The notes: a model not told the origin generated them from the letters alone. Numbered from the stretch's first letter, positions 6,245-14,294 are shown. The stretch is DNA of 14,294 nucleotides from CAYWGR01 sp964458015 (GCA_964458015.1 CAYWGR010000152.1:1-14294), one strand, 5' to 3'. A program made the numbers and translations.

Positions 6245-8410
6245 ATGGATAGGCAATTGTTTCTTGGGATTGATATCGGATCCACAACATTCAAGGCAGT
6301 CCTTCTCTCCGAGGAGGGGGAGTTGCTCCATAGCCTCTACCGGCGCACCCAGGCACAGCCTCCCACGGCGGCCGGATGCAGCGGCAAATGCCAGCTATGC
6401 GGCCAATGCAATCTTGGAGCCGTCTCGAAAACACTAAGCGACTTTCTCAAGGATGTCGGAGTTGCCCGCGAGGAAGTTGCGAGAACCATTGCCACGGGTA
6501 GCCAGGTTGTTGAAGATTTGCGCGGCCGATTGCATTTCGATGCCTTTGTAAGCGAAGTTTCGGCCCACATCGCGGCGGCAACCCATTGTTATCCTGGTTG
6601 CCGGGCGATCCTCGATGTCGGAGGTCAAGACAGCAAAGCCATGTTGTTCGACAACGACATGGACATTTGGGTATCCAAGATGAGCGGCATCTGCGCTGCA
6701 GGCACAGGAGCATTTCTCGATAGCGTGGCGGCCAGGCTGAATGTGCCCGTGGAAAAAATGGCGGAACACGTCAACTACGATTCCACATTGCAGATCTCCT
6801 CGGTTTGCGCTGTGTTAAGCGCCACCTCGGTCAATAAATTCAAGAATCGTTATCCGCTTGGCGATGTTGTCGCGGCCGCTTGCCGTGCCCAGGCGCGAAC
6901 GATTGTCTCGGGCGTCGGCGATCTCTTTTTCGACTACGACGGCCCAATCGTTTTCCAAGGCGGAGTAGCGTCGAATCGCGCGGTTGCCCATTATCTGGAA
7001 TCCATCACGGGCAACACCATTTTGATTCCCGAGCATAGCCAAGTGATGGGCGCTTTGGGCGCCGCGACGATTGCGCGCGATACATGGGAATCGGAAGAAT
7101 CATGTTTCAATACGAATGGCGACGAAAGGCCGGTGCCTCATATCGCATCGCAACCCAGCGAGCCCCAATGGACCGGCGCGGTCAAAAAATCGGTGGCGAT
7201 GCGCACGCACTTGACACGGAAGCAATTTTTATCGGGTAGCGATAGCCCCTTGGTATGGCGCAATCTTTTTTATCCGGCCGAGATTCTCAACGCGCTGGGC
7301 GTCCGCATGTTGACGATGGAAACCTATGCCGCGTTGCGCGCCCGCAACGGCACGGCATTGAGATCGTTGTTCGACAAAGCTGCACGGAAGGGTTTTTCGG
7401 CGGAAACTTGCTCTTTCCTGCGTGTTTTGGAGGGCGACGACAAACTTCCGAAACCCGACTTCGTCGTAAGTACGAGCGAGCCCTGCCAGCAAGGCGAGCG
7501 CGTGATGGCCGATCTTGTGCGTGACCGCGGCGGCTTGGATCGCTATCATCTTTTGCATACTCCCTTGTGCCATAATGAACGTTCGATTGAAACCATTGCC
7601 GCGGGGCTGGAAGCATCCGTTGCCCATTTAGAACATTCGCTGGGCATCAAGATGGACCGCGGCCGCCTGCAAGAGGCATGCGTCTTGTCGAATGAAGCGA
7701 GGAAGCTTGCCGTTCAATGCAATGATCTCCGGTTCACTAGCCCGCCCTTGATGCGCGGCAGCGATTCGATCATGTTCGCCATCATGTTCTCGCAATTATG
7801 GGGCAAGCGGGAATTGGTCGACCTACAGGCGACGTTGTTCGAGGAACTGTCGGCATCCAAGGAGTCTGTCGAACGAGAAATCGACATCGACGACACGCAT
7901 CGACTGCTTTGGCTGCATCTGCCGCCGTTCTACAGCAGCCGGCTTATGGATTTTATTGAATTGACCTGCCGTGCTCCCGTGGTCTTCGAAGAAGTCAATT
8001 TCGTGGGCTGGGAGGAATTGGATCCCGAGGATCCTTATCGCAGCTTGGCGAGAAAGCTATTGATGACCGGTTTTCTCGACCCCGAATTTCGTGCGTCACA
8101 GTTGCGCAAGTATGCTCCGCAGCTCAAGGCCACGGGGCTGCTGCTCTACAACCACATGTTCGGCCGGTGCTCGATGGCCGATAGCTGTTTCTCCAAGCGA
8201 TTACGGGATGAGCTGAAGTCGGCAGGCATTCCGCTGCTCGTTTTAGACGGCGATTGTCTTGATGAGACGATTGATCCGTGCAGCACCACAACCAAAGTGC
8301 GCGCTTTCGTGGAATCGCTGAATTATAAAAAATTCGGCAACATCTTCGGCGAATCTCACGAAAATCGTTTAACGATTTCTCCCTCTCGGCAACTCTGCCG
8401 CGCGGCGTAG
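6245..8410 (+). CDS. Fusion of HgdC/BadF-type ATPase activator and 2-hydroxyacyl-CoA dehydratase D-component
   Basis: A 721-residue fusion. Residues 5-280 are a BadF/BadG/BcrA/HgdC-type activator: phosphate loop GIDIGSTTFKAV (8-19), DVGGQDSK (124-131), GGVASN (239-244), and the two cysteines that hold the [4Fe-4S] cluster between subunits in HgdC, C150 (GICAAGTGAFLD) and C188 (SSVCAV). Residues about 325-695 are an HGD-D/HgdB/BcrB-like subunit with candidate cluster ligands C389, C414, C642 or C648, and the family ending LLVLDGDCLDE...TKVRAFVE. In known systems the activator uses ATP to drive single-electron transfer into the dehydratase or reductase subunit (2-hydroxyglutaryl-CoA dehydratase, benzoyl-CoA reductase, double-cubane cluster proteins). 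Here both sit in one chain and only one D-type subunit is present. An extra C45-x3-C-x2-C-x2-C55 cluster lies in the activator after the first hairpin. No CoA-ligase or transferase neighbour indicates the substrate. The gene stands alone, 215 bases after the PilM-like gene. The ATG at 6245 is the first good start; no clear ribosome site. Confidence 0.92.
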   Translation: MDRQLFLGIDIGSTTFKAVLLSEEGELLHSLYRRTQAQPPTAAGCSGKCQLCGQCNLGAVSKTLSDFLKDVGVAREEVARTIATGSQVVEDLRGRLHFDAFVSEVSAHIAAATHCYPGCRAILDVGGQDSKAMLFDNDMDIWVSKMSGICAAGTGAFLDSVAARLNVPVEKMAEHVNYDSTLQISSVCAVLSATSVNKFKNRYPLGDVVAAACRAQARTIVSGVGDLFFDYDGPIVFQGGVASNRAVAHYLESITGNTILIPEHSQVMGALGAATIARDTWESEESCFNTNGDERPVPHIASQPSEPQWTGAVKKSVAMRTHLTRKQFLSGSDSPLVWRNLFYPAEILNALGVRMLTMETYAALRARNGTALRSLFDKAARKGFSAETCSFLRVLEGDDKLPKPDFVVSTSEPCQQGERVMADLVRDRGGLDRYHLLHTPLCHNERSIETIAAGLEASVAHLEHSLGIKMDRGRLQEACVLSNEARKLAVQCNDLRFTSPPLMRGSDSIMFAIMFSQLWGKRELVDLQATLFEELSASKESVEREIDIDDTHRLLWLHLPPFYSSRLMDFIELTCRAPVVFEEVNFVGWEELDPEDPYRSLARKLLMTGFLDPEFRASQLRKYAPQLKATGLLLYNHMFGRCSMADSCFSKRLRDELKSAGIPLLVLDGDCLDETIDPCSTTTKVRAFVESLNYKKFGNIFGESHENRLTISPSRQLCRAA

Positions 8411-8662
8411 GAACCTCTTTTGTTCGACGCTAAAGCTTTGCAAGAGACCTCTGCAACTTGCTCCGCCCCCGATCACGCCGACGTTGATAATGATGCTGGG
8501 GCCTGGAGTAACTCTCCCAGTCACGGCTTGTTGGCATATAGTCGGCAAATAAGCGGCAAGCGTCTTATCGGGTTAAAAATTGCTGAAACGGCGAACGCTT
8601 ACGAGCGTCTAACATCATAACTCCCTTTTTAGCGGGTGATCGATTTGTGGTAGGTTGGCTTC

Positions 8663-8691
8663 TTGTAGTTCCCCTTACATTGAGCTAGAAT
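8663..8691 (+). promoter_or_regulatory. Putative sigma-70-type promoter
   Basis: TTGTAG at 8663-8668 and TAGAAT at 8686-8691 are separated by exactly 17 bases; the -10 matches five of six consensus positions and the -35 matches its first three. Transcription would start near 8698, upstream of the large exported-protein gene. Read by eye only. Confidence 0.5.
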
Positions 8692-8788
8692 GCTTTCGCG
8701 AATAGAGGGGGCTAACTACGACCGATGATTGTGCAACCACGGTCGCGGGATCTGACTGGTTGGAAGCCGGAATCAGGAGTAATTAGGC

Positions 8789-8794
8789 AAAGGA
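8789..8794 (+). promoter_or_regulatory. Ribosome binding site deciding the start at 8803
   Basis: AAAGGA lies eight bases before the ATG at 8803, whereas the upstream in-frame ATG at 8725 has no such signal. Starting at 8803 also puts the signal peptide at the N-terminus, so the two arguments agree. Confidence 0.55.
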
Positions 8795-8802
8795 TGCAGA
8801 GT

Positions 8803-11800
8803 ATGAAAAACAATAAAATGTTCAAAACATATGTCGCGGAAATAGCCTTTTTCAAATTATGGACGTGCTGTTGTGTGTCATTGGCATCGCTCATGGTTGC
8901 AACCGCGTGGCACACTATGCTTGTCATGCCTGCCCATGCACAATCTTCGGCCGAAGACGCTAAAACTACAGCCTCGGCTGTCAAAGAAACGCATATGACG
9001 GCATCAACCGTGCTTCTTCTGCCGCCCAAGTTGCCGGCCGGGGCTAGCGGCGAGGCTTGCTCCGAGGCGGAGTTGGCCTGCGACCGCTTGTCGCAGGAAA
9101 TCACAGCCGCTGGTTTGGCACATGTGGTCGATCGCACGCAATTGGATCGGGTATTGAAAGAACATCAGCTAACATCTGGCCCCTCGGGACCGATGTTGAG
9201 CTATGACGCCATGATTCGCCTGGAAGCCGACACGGCGCGGCTGGCTCCAGAAACAATCTTGAGCGTGATTGACTTGTCAACCGGCAATACTATTGCGAAG
9301 CAATCATTTTCATGGCCTCCAAAAGAGGATGCCATGAAACAAATGCTTGATTTCTGTCGAGAAGCGTTACGCGATGCGGCGAAATCCACGGTCGGAAAGC
9401 TGCGAGTTCGGACGATATGGTCCTCGGATGCCATTCCGAACGAGCGAATGCGGCCTTTAGGGCGGCGACTGATCGAGGTGTTTGATGAAGCCTTGAAAAG
9501 GTCGGATCGCGTTGTGCTTGTGCGCCACTTGGAGGCCGCCACAGCCAAAGAGGAATCGCTGTTGCTTTTGATGGGCATGAGCCGGCTGCCTGCCGGACGG
9601 CAATTTACGCCTCAGGCCGACGCCACGATCGAGCTTCGTCTGGTCGAGGGCGACGGCCAAGGCAAGACTTTTCCGGAAACGCCCATCGAGATCGGCGCCC
9701 GATTGCGCAATGGGACGGATTACCAAGGCGATTGGGCCGTAACCACGGGACTGGTGCAAGATTTTGATGCGATGATTCCGCAGGCATGGCAAAAGCTGTC
9801 CCAATTGCTCGGCGAAATTCGCCCTGAGACCGCATCCGTGCTATTGAACGAGATGGCATTGCGACACAAGCAGGCGGAAGCGGAACTTAGGATCATCAAA
9901 GACTTGGAAAAAGGGCTGCTATTGCTGGATGTTCGATTATCGCAGTTGGAACACGCCCAAGCAGCCTTGAAGCTTGATCCAACTAACGTGGAAGCTGTTC
10001 GCGCGTATGTCCTGGCATTGAGTTTTGTATGTTTGAACCAAGCCATTTCACAGGGCCCTCCTAAAGTGCCTGACGCTTCACATCGCACGATTATCGAAGC
10101 CGTTCGCTATTTGGAGCGGTTTCGAAAGGACGGAGAAACTTGTTCTTGTCTTTGTGAGTGTGGCAATCAAGGTCTGCGGTTTTCACAGCTTTATCGTATC
10201 TACGGCTATCGTGTCAATGAAGAACCGTTGCAGCCGATTGCAAAAAACGCCATCGCGTTTACGCCGGAATTACGGCAAGAGCTTGACGCTGTGAAGCAAT
10301 TGCTGGAACGCGGTCTCGACCACGATGTAAAGCTTGGTTACGACAGTATGGAATCAATGACGGTGGTCATTTATCACGGAATGCGGCTTTTCGCAAACAC
10401 GCGATTGGATGAGCGATTGAAATGGCTCGATACCGTCCACCGTCGCTGCGCTGATAAAATCATAACTGCCGAGAAAGATCCCAATGTCTTTTCGCGACAC
10501 GATTGGCTCCAGTATTTTCGGCTTCAATGCCGCATGGCGGAATTGCTCTTGGAAGATGGGCAATTGGATCGGGCGAAGCAGATTATCATTCAAGCACAAG
10601 CCGAATTTCCCAAAAAATATCAGTATCCAACGCCGTTTCTGATGCGGGCTGTAATCGGAAAGACCGGTGATGCTCAATTGCTGGCCGATTACGAGAGATG
10701 GCTTGTCGGCGAGAAGGCCGTGGAAGCGAAGGAAATTGTTCCACCTACAATCGAGTGGCCGGCGCTGGACATTTTTGCGGGCCAGAAGACGCCGGCCCCG
10801 TTCAATCGTTTCGATGGTTCGGGACCGCATTTGCCGCTCGTGGAAATTCGCGGTAAACGCCCCCCCGATTTCCCCAACTATCCCCGTCATCGTCCTTTGG
10901 CCGAAGGAGATGGGCGGCTCTATTTTCTAACGTCGTCTCCTCAGTATCGGATTGCATATGTACCTCTCGATCAGCAAGGGCGACCGATCGGCAAAGCGTC
11001 GCCGAATCAATACGGGACGCTGATTTGGGACAATATCAAAAACATTCCCCAGCCCGATCTAGGTAAACCGCGTGCAATCACTTCCGCGAAATATTTCCAT
11101 GGCAAACTATTGGTGGGTACAGCCGGATCCGGATTACACATTTTTGATCCGAAAACCGAAGTGTGGAAGCAGTATGGTCCAGCGCAGGGATTACCGACAT
11201 CGTCGATTGAAGAATTTTTCCCAATCGACGATCATGTGCTTTATTGCCGGTCTGGCAATTGTCATTGTACATTGAATACGGCAAACGGTGCGATTACCTT
11301 AGTCGGTCGATCCAAGCCGATGTCGGAAGAAGAATACTATGGCTGGCCGCTGCGGCATGTATGGCGTAATGGCGAAGTGGTCATGGCCCTTTGTCAGCAC
11401 AATATCTGGAAGGATTTGTTCGGAAAGGAGCGAAAAAACGAGCGGTTTGCCGCTGTTTCTTGTCATGGATGGGCAAAGATTGTTCCAACTCACAGGGGCG
11501 TCCTCAGTGCGGCGGAGGTTGGCGGCAGACGGTTCTACCTTTGCCATGAAGGATTACACGAATTTGATGCCACGGGCAGCGTCATTCGTTCATGGTGGCT
11601 GCCGCAGACAATCGAGTCGGTAGGCAATTTGGGCAACATTAAAATCCCGTCCGACAGCCCAATTGCAAATTCATTCGATTTCTTATACGCCGCCGGCACT
11701 CGATTGGTACTGGCCAGCCATGATGAAATTGCCATCTACAATGTAAAAACCGATATGTGGTATGGTCCATTTCAAGGCGCCGAATGGATTTTTGCGACGC

Positions 11801-12123
11801 CCAGCGGAGGGCTTTGGGGCAAAACGACGATGAGCGACGGCTTGATCTATTTCTCCTTGTGCGATCTGGAAAGCTACGCCAAAACCGTTGGCCGCGCAAT
11901 GACTTCTGTCGAATATAGCCGACGCAAGCAACGGTTAGTTGATACGGCCAAACCGTTGGATCGAGCCAAGCTCGCCATCGTCATGCGACAGAATGACCAG
12001 GCTAAATCAGCCTTAAAACAGGTGCTAGCCGAGACTCCTGGCCAGCCCGAGGCCTTGTTTCTCATGAATTATCTTCAGAGCCAGAGTTCCCTGAATCCGT
12101 CAGATAGAGAAATCAAACGATAA
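8803..12123 (+). CDS. Large exported protein: CsgG-like N-terminal domain, helical/TPR middle, propeller-like C-terminal part
   Basis: Exported protein of 1106 residues from the start at 8803 (frame open to 8725, giving 1132). A signal peptide begins MKNNKMFK, has a hydrophobic stretch and ends in PAHA|Q, with predicted cleavage after residue 46. The N-terminal third contains VVDRTQLDRVLKEHQL (108-123), the pattern of CsgG-like/TolB-type periplasmic domains, where a predicted strand is followed by an 'ER..L..iL.E' helix; the CsgG assignment is tentative. The middle is helical with a TPR-like unit near 380-406 (EHAQAALKLDPTNVEAV). A CSCLCEC run (C447, 449, 451, 453) is unusual. From about 705 onward, repeated strands (SGLHIFDPKTEVWKQYG, QGLPTSSIEEFF) resemble a ligand-sensing or Kelch/two-component-regulator propeller. 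The last 50 residues again look TPR-like. It precedes a sigma/anti-sigma pair by 81 bases with no evident terminator between. The role is unknown; envelope sensing or secretion is a guess. Confidence 0.88.
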   Translation: MKNNKMFKTYVAEIAFFKLWTCCCVSLASLMVATAWHTMLVMPAHAQSSAEDAKTTASAVKETHMTASTVLLLPPKLPAGASGEACSEAELACDRLSQEITAAGLAHVVDRTQLDRVLKEHQLTSGPSGPMLSYDAMIRLEADTARLAPETILSVIDLSTGNTIAKQSFSWPPKEDAMKQMLDFCREALRDAAKSTVGKLRVRTIWSSDAIPNERMRPLGRRLIEVFDEALKRSDRVVLVRHLEAATAKEESLLLLMGMSRLPAGRQFTPQADATIELRLVEGDGQGKTFPETPIEIGARLRNGTDYQGDWAVTTGLVQDFDAMIPQAWQKLSQLLGEIRPETASVLLNEMALRHKQAEAELRIIKDLEKGLLLLDVRLSQLEHAQAALKLDPTNVEAVRAYVLALSFVCLNQAISQGPPKVPDASHRTIIEAVRYLERFRKDGETCSCLCECGNQGLRFSQLYRIYGYRVNEEPLQPIAKNAIAFTPELRQELDAVKQLLERGLDHDVKLGYDSMESMTVVIYHGMRLFANTRLDERLKWLDTVHRRCADKIITAEKDPNVFSRHDWLQYFRLQCRMAELLLEDGQLDRAKQIIIQAQAEFPKKYQYPTPFLMRAVIGKTGDAQLLADYERWLVGEKAVEAKEIVPPTIEWPALDIFAGQKTPAPFNRFDGSGPHLPLVEIRGKRPPDFPNYPRHRPLAEGDGRLYFLTSSPQYRIAYVPLDQQGRPIGKASPNQYGTLIWDNIKNIPQPDLGKPRAITSAKYFHGKLLVGTAGSGLHIFDPKTEVWKQYGPAQGLPTSSIEEFFPIDDHVLYCRSGNCHCTLNTANGAITLVGRSKPMSEEEYYGWPLRHVWRNGEVVMALCQHNIWKDLFGKERKNERFAAVSCHGWAKIVPTHRGVLSAAEVGGRRFYLCHEGLHEFDATGSVIRSWWLPQTIESVGNLGNIKIPSDSPIANSFDFLYAAGTRLVLASHDEIAIYNVKTDMWYGPFQGAEWIFATPSGGLWGKTTMSDGLIYFSLCDLESYAKTVGRAMTSVEYSRRKQRLVDTAKPLDRAKLAIVMRQNDQAKSALKQVLAETPGQPEALFLMNYLQSQSSLNPSDREIKR

Positions 12124-12188
12124 ATACTTTCTCGATATCCATGAAAACATTGTTCCATCCAAACGTCTAATCAATATACGCATGGCAT

Positions 12189-12194
12189 AGGAAA
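12189..12194 (+). promoter_or_regulatory. Ribosome binding site of the sigma factor gene
   Basis: AGGAAA ends ten bases before the ATG at 12205, supporting that start for the ECF sigma factor. Confidence 0.5.
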
Positions 12195-12204
12195 CGTCCA
12201 TACA

Positions 12205-12726
12205 ATGGAAACATTCGCTAGCGAGCTTGCCGGGCAGGCGTCACGGATGTACCGTGTGGCGCTGCGTATTCTGGGCAACCCGGATGCCGCGAGGGAAGCG
12301 GCCCAAGATGCTTGCGTCAAAGCGCTGCGGGGAGAAGAACATTTTGACGGCCGTTCGACTTTGGCCACGTGGCTCCATCGGATTACGGTCAATTGCGCCC
12401 ACGATTATTTGCGAAAAAACCGCCGCGTCGATCGTGGTCGGGCGGATTGGGACAATGACACAATGGGCATGTTGGTCGCAATCGACGTCTCCCCTGCCGA
12501 ACGAGCGGAACAAATGGAAACCTATCGCCTTGCCCTGTCGTTGGTCGCGGAATTGCCCGACGACTGCCGCTCGGCGTTCATGCTGACCCAGCTAGACGGA
12601 TATACGTATGATGAGGCCGCGGTGATCGAAAATCTTGCGCGCGGCACGGTTGCCTCGCGCGTAAATCGCGCCCGGCGCATTCTGGTGGAACAGATGAACC
12701 ATCATCTGATCGGAGATAAATCATGA
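12205..12726 (+). CDS. ECF-type RNA polymerase sigma factor
   Basis: Sigma factor of 173 residues, normal length for the extracytoplasmic-function group. Residues about 10-75 form region 2, which binds core polymerase and the -10 element: RVALRILGNPDAAREAAQDA, then STLATWLHRITVNCAHDYLR ending in basic KNRR. A short acidic linker (WDNDT...SPAERAEQ) leads to region 4 at about 105-162, with ELPDDCRSAFMLTQLDGYTY and the helix-turn-helix GTVASRVNRARR that reads the -35 element. Regions 1.1 and 3 are missing, as expected for the group. Its stop overlaps the start of the anti-sigma gene (ATGA at 12723-12726), indicating translational coupling and matched amounts. Target promoters cannot be read from this window. 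Autoregulation is common in the family; no duplicate promoter motif was found here. Confidence 0.95.
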   Translation: METFASELAGQASRMYRVALRILGNPDAAREAAQDACVKALRGEEHFDGRSTLATWLHRITVNCAHDYLRKNRRVDRGRADWDNDTMGMLVAIDVSPAERAEQMETYRLALSLVAELPDDCRSAFMLTQLDGYTYDEAAVIENLARGTVASRVNRARRILVEQMNHHLIGDKS

Positions 12727-13631
12727 GCAGCTCGGAAGAAAAAGTTTTGTTGTTGTCGCAATGGGTCGATGGCGAGTTGCCCGCGGATCAGGCCGACCAG
12801 GTATTGACCGACACACTCGACAATGTGGAATTGCGAGAACAACTGAAGGCCATGCTCCGGTTGCGACAAGTGTTAGGACGCTGGAAGCGGCAGGAACTGC
12901 CCCAGAACATAGCATTGAATGCCACGGCGCACTTGCCCGGCAGTTCAAAAATCGCAATTAAGCATGTCACCGATGGCAATCATCCATTTGGATCTTTTCG
13001 CACGCTGTCAGGCCTAGCGGCAGCGGCAATCCTTGGCGGGGTGCTTGTGGCAGGAGGTTTTTTCTTGCGAGAATGGCCTCGCACAGATCCCTCACCGGTC
13101 ACTGTCGCCGTTCGGCCCGTTACGGTTGTTACGCCTGAACAGCGACAGGAGATTGCCCGGGCGTTCGCATTGCACGAGTCCGTATCCGGTCCGTTGAGTT
13201 GGTATGCATCCGACGATGCGACCATTTTGGTTGCTCCGGCCAAGAAAGGAGAAACTTTGCGGAAGCCGATTGCCGTCGTGTTGCGATTTGCGCGAGATGC
13301 CTCGTGTGGCGTTCTATCGCTAGTTCCGCCGAAAACCTATATCATCGTATGCCGCAATGACGCCCCCGAGACGATTGAACTGCCGGAACTACCGGCATCG
13401 ATCATCGCTAAAAAATTACGATTGCGACTGGTTTCGACGGAAATCAACGGCCAAATCAATCTGCAATATGCGTTGGCAACCAATGGATCAGGAGATCCGG
13501 AAGATGGCGCGGCGCTAGTCGGCAGTCGGCGCGTTGGCGACAATCAAACAACGTTAGGGCAACTAGCTTTTAACAATTGTTTGGTAAATGTTGATGCCGG
13601 CGCTTGGGTCTTGGGGAATAATACAATGTGA
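12723..13631 (+). CDS. Membrane-bound anti-sigma factor (RseA-like layout)
   Basis: Protein of 302 residues with an anti-sigma layout. The N-terminal cytoplasmic part has LSQWVDGELPADQADQVL and a predicted helix ELREQLKAMLRLRQVL, matching the 'DGEL' start and sigma-binding helices of RseA-type anti-sigma domains. There is no HxxxCxxC zinc motif, so it is not a ZAS-type protein. One membrane helix (about 95-115, LSGLAAAAILGGVLVAGGFF) is followed by R-x-W-P-R and an extracytoplasmic domain of about 185 residues that I do not recognise. The start is fixed by the ATGA overlap with the sigma gene and by GGAG at 12712-12715. It is expected to hold the sigma factor at the membrane until an envelope signal releases it. 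The exported protein downstream begins 20 bases after its stop and probably belongs to the same operon. Confidence 0.85.
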   Translation: MSSSEEKVLLLSQWVDGELPADQADQVLTDTLDNVELREQLKAMLRLRQVLGRWKRQELPQNIALNATAHLPGSSKIAIKHVTDGNHPFGSFRTLSGLAAAAILGGVLVAGGFFLREWPRTDPSPVTVAVRPVTVVTPEQRQEIARAFALHESVSGPLSWYASDDATILVAPAKKGETLRKPIAVVLRFARDASCGVLSLVPPKTYIIVCRNDAPETIELPELPASIIAKKLRLRLVSTEINGQINLQYALATNGSGDPEDGAALVGSRRVGDNQTTLGQLAFNNCLVNVDAGAWVLGNNTM

Positions 13632-13651
13632 TTTTTGACAAGGCAACGGCC

Positions 13652-14294
13652 ATGAAGCTATTGATTACCACACTTTCGGTTTGGTGTGTTGTTGCACTGT
13701 GGGCATTGCCGGCAGACGCGGTTGTCTTTGCCCGAAGCGGTCAGAAGGTTATGCTGCCCGTGCGGGTTGATTACAAAAGTAATCAAGGTCCGCTCACACT
13801 TTGGGCATTTGGCCGTTCATGGGCCGAGCAAACCGAAGTGAAAGATGGCAAGGCCGAGTTCACGGCGCCTACGGTCCGAGTTCCGGTTGTCTACAAAATG
13901 AAATCGGGCCGCGACGAGCATTGCGAGTTGGTTGTTTATCCGGATCGGCCAATAACTTGGGATAAAGATACGGAATTTGCAACCGTAGCATCTCCTCATT
14001 CATGGTTCAGCTCTTGGGCCAAAGCGATGGAGATGCCTATCAAAATTTTTCCAAACCATTTCGCATTCGAGGCTGGGGCGGGGCAATTTCGAAAAAAACA
14101 ACGATTGTTGATTATGGATAGACCAGACCTCCATGAAGCTCATTTCATGGCTTGGCAACTCGCTGGCGAGCATGATACAAACGTATTGTGGTTTGGCTCG
14201 GACTGGTTCAGGAATAACACAGGGCAGCAGTCCGAAATGGTTCTTTTACCTAAGCAAATGGGTGGCCCCTTGGTCGAGTTACAGGCACAGAATT
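13652..14294 (+). CDS. Exported protein of unknown function, 3'-partial
   Basis: The frame opens at an ATG preceded by AAGGCAACGG and stays open to the last base of the window, giving 214 codons; the stop lies beyond. A signal peptide is clear: MKLLITTLSVWCVVALWALP followed by ADA|VV, with predicted cleavage after about residue 23. The mature part starts with strands (QKVMLPVRVDYKSNQGPLTL; AEFTAPTVRVPVVYKM) like an immunoglobulin-like or other beta domain, then an acidic and aromatic stretch (SPHSWFSSWAKAMEMP). It lies 20 bases after the anti-sigma gene and is probably cotranscribed. It could be an envelope factor that informs the anti-sigma protein, or simply a regulon member; the sequence does not decide this. 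I do not recognise the family. Confidence 0.85.
   Translation, partial: MKLLITTLSVWCVVALWALPADAVVFARSGQKVMLPVRVDYKSNQGPLTLWAFGRSWAEQTEVKDGKAEFTAPTVRVPVVYKMKSGRDEHCELVVYPDRPITWDKDTEFATVASPHSWFSSWAKAMEMPIKIFPNHFAFEAGAGQFRKKQRLLIMDRPDLHEAHFMAWQLAGEHDTNVLWFGSDWFRNNTGQQSEMVLLPKQMGGPLVELQAQN

Larger units (their letters stand above)
8411..8802. other. Intergenic region and leader before the CsgG-like gene
   Basis: Nearly 400 bases without a convincing gene. A TTG-initiated 66-codon frame at 8420-8620 has AGGA seven bases upstream but no recognisable protein features. A sigma-70-like promoter is visible at 8663-8691. The favoured start at 8803 leaves a leader of roughly 100 bases, within which the frame of the next gene is open back to an ATG at 8725. 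I see no clear terminator after the preceding gene and no riboswitch-like fold. Confidence 0.45.

Noticed and set aside
8420..8620. Possible 66-residue protein starting at TTG with AGGA upstream
   Set aside because: Rare start codon, no hydrophobic segment or known motif, and intergenic-like composition; not supported as a gene.
12174..12205. AATATA and TACAAT hexamers before the sigma factor as a promoter
   Set aside because: TACAAT overlaps the start codon and AATATA lacks a good -35 element at the right distance.

Overview
The window looks like a chromosomal piece of a planctomycete, probably of the Pirellula/Blastopirellula kind. Three things point there. The first gene is a DUF1559 pseudopilin with an H-x9-DG tail, a family hugely expanded in Planctomycetes. 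The third gene starts with the planctomycete-type J-like domain followed by zinc ribbons. Exported proteins of unknown function are abundant and Shine-Dalgarno signals are weak or absent in places. All seven supported genes lie on the + strand; I see no tRNA, rRNA, CRISPR array, transposase or phage gene.

Layout: (1) 2-1204, a DUF1559 prepilin-like protein cut off at its 5' end, closed by a strong intrinsic terminator (1236-1279). (2) 1295-1387, a small repeat unit: an 18-nt tandem duplication followed by a perfect 28-bp inverted repeat. (3) 1618-6029, a translationally coupled pair (ATGA overlap): a proline-rich lipoprotein and a large cytoplasmic protein combining a J-like domain, a double zinc ribbon, a helical repeat region and a PilM (type IV pilus actin-like ATPase) module. 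The C-terminal tail of the PilM module appears to sit upstream of its core. (4) 6245-8410, a stand-alone fusion of an HgdC/BadF-type ATPase activator with a 2-hydroxyacyl-CoA dehydratase D-component (HgdB/BcrB-like), carrying an extra four-cysteine cluster near the N-terminus. (5) 8663-12123, a predicted promoter and a very large exported protein with a CsgG-like N-terminal domain, a helical/TPR middle and a propeller-like C-terminal part. (6) 12205-14294, an ECF sigma factor, an overlapping membrane-bound anti-sigma factor, and the start of another exported protein that runs off the end.

How they may work together: the first three genes all touch the type IV pilus/pseudopilin world (a pseudopilin, an envelope lipoprotein, a PilM-like ATPase), although the usual PilN/O/Q genes are absent. 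The sigma/anti-sigma pair with exported neighbours looks like an envelope-sensing regulatory unit. The Fe-S dehydratase-like fusion stands apart as a metabolic or reductase gene. The items most worth following up are the rearranged PilM module, the activator-dehydratase fusion with its additional Cys cluster, and the CsgG/propeller protein next to the sigma/anti-sigma operon.
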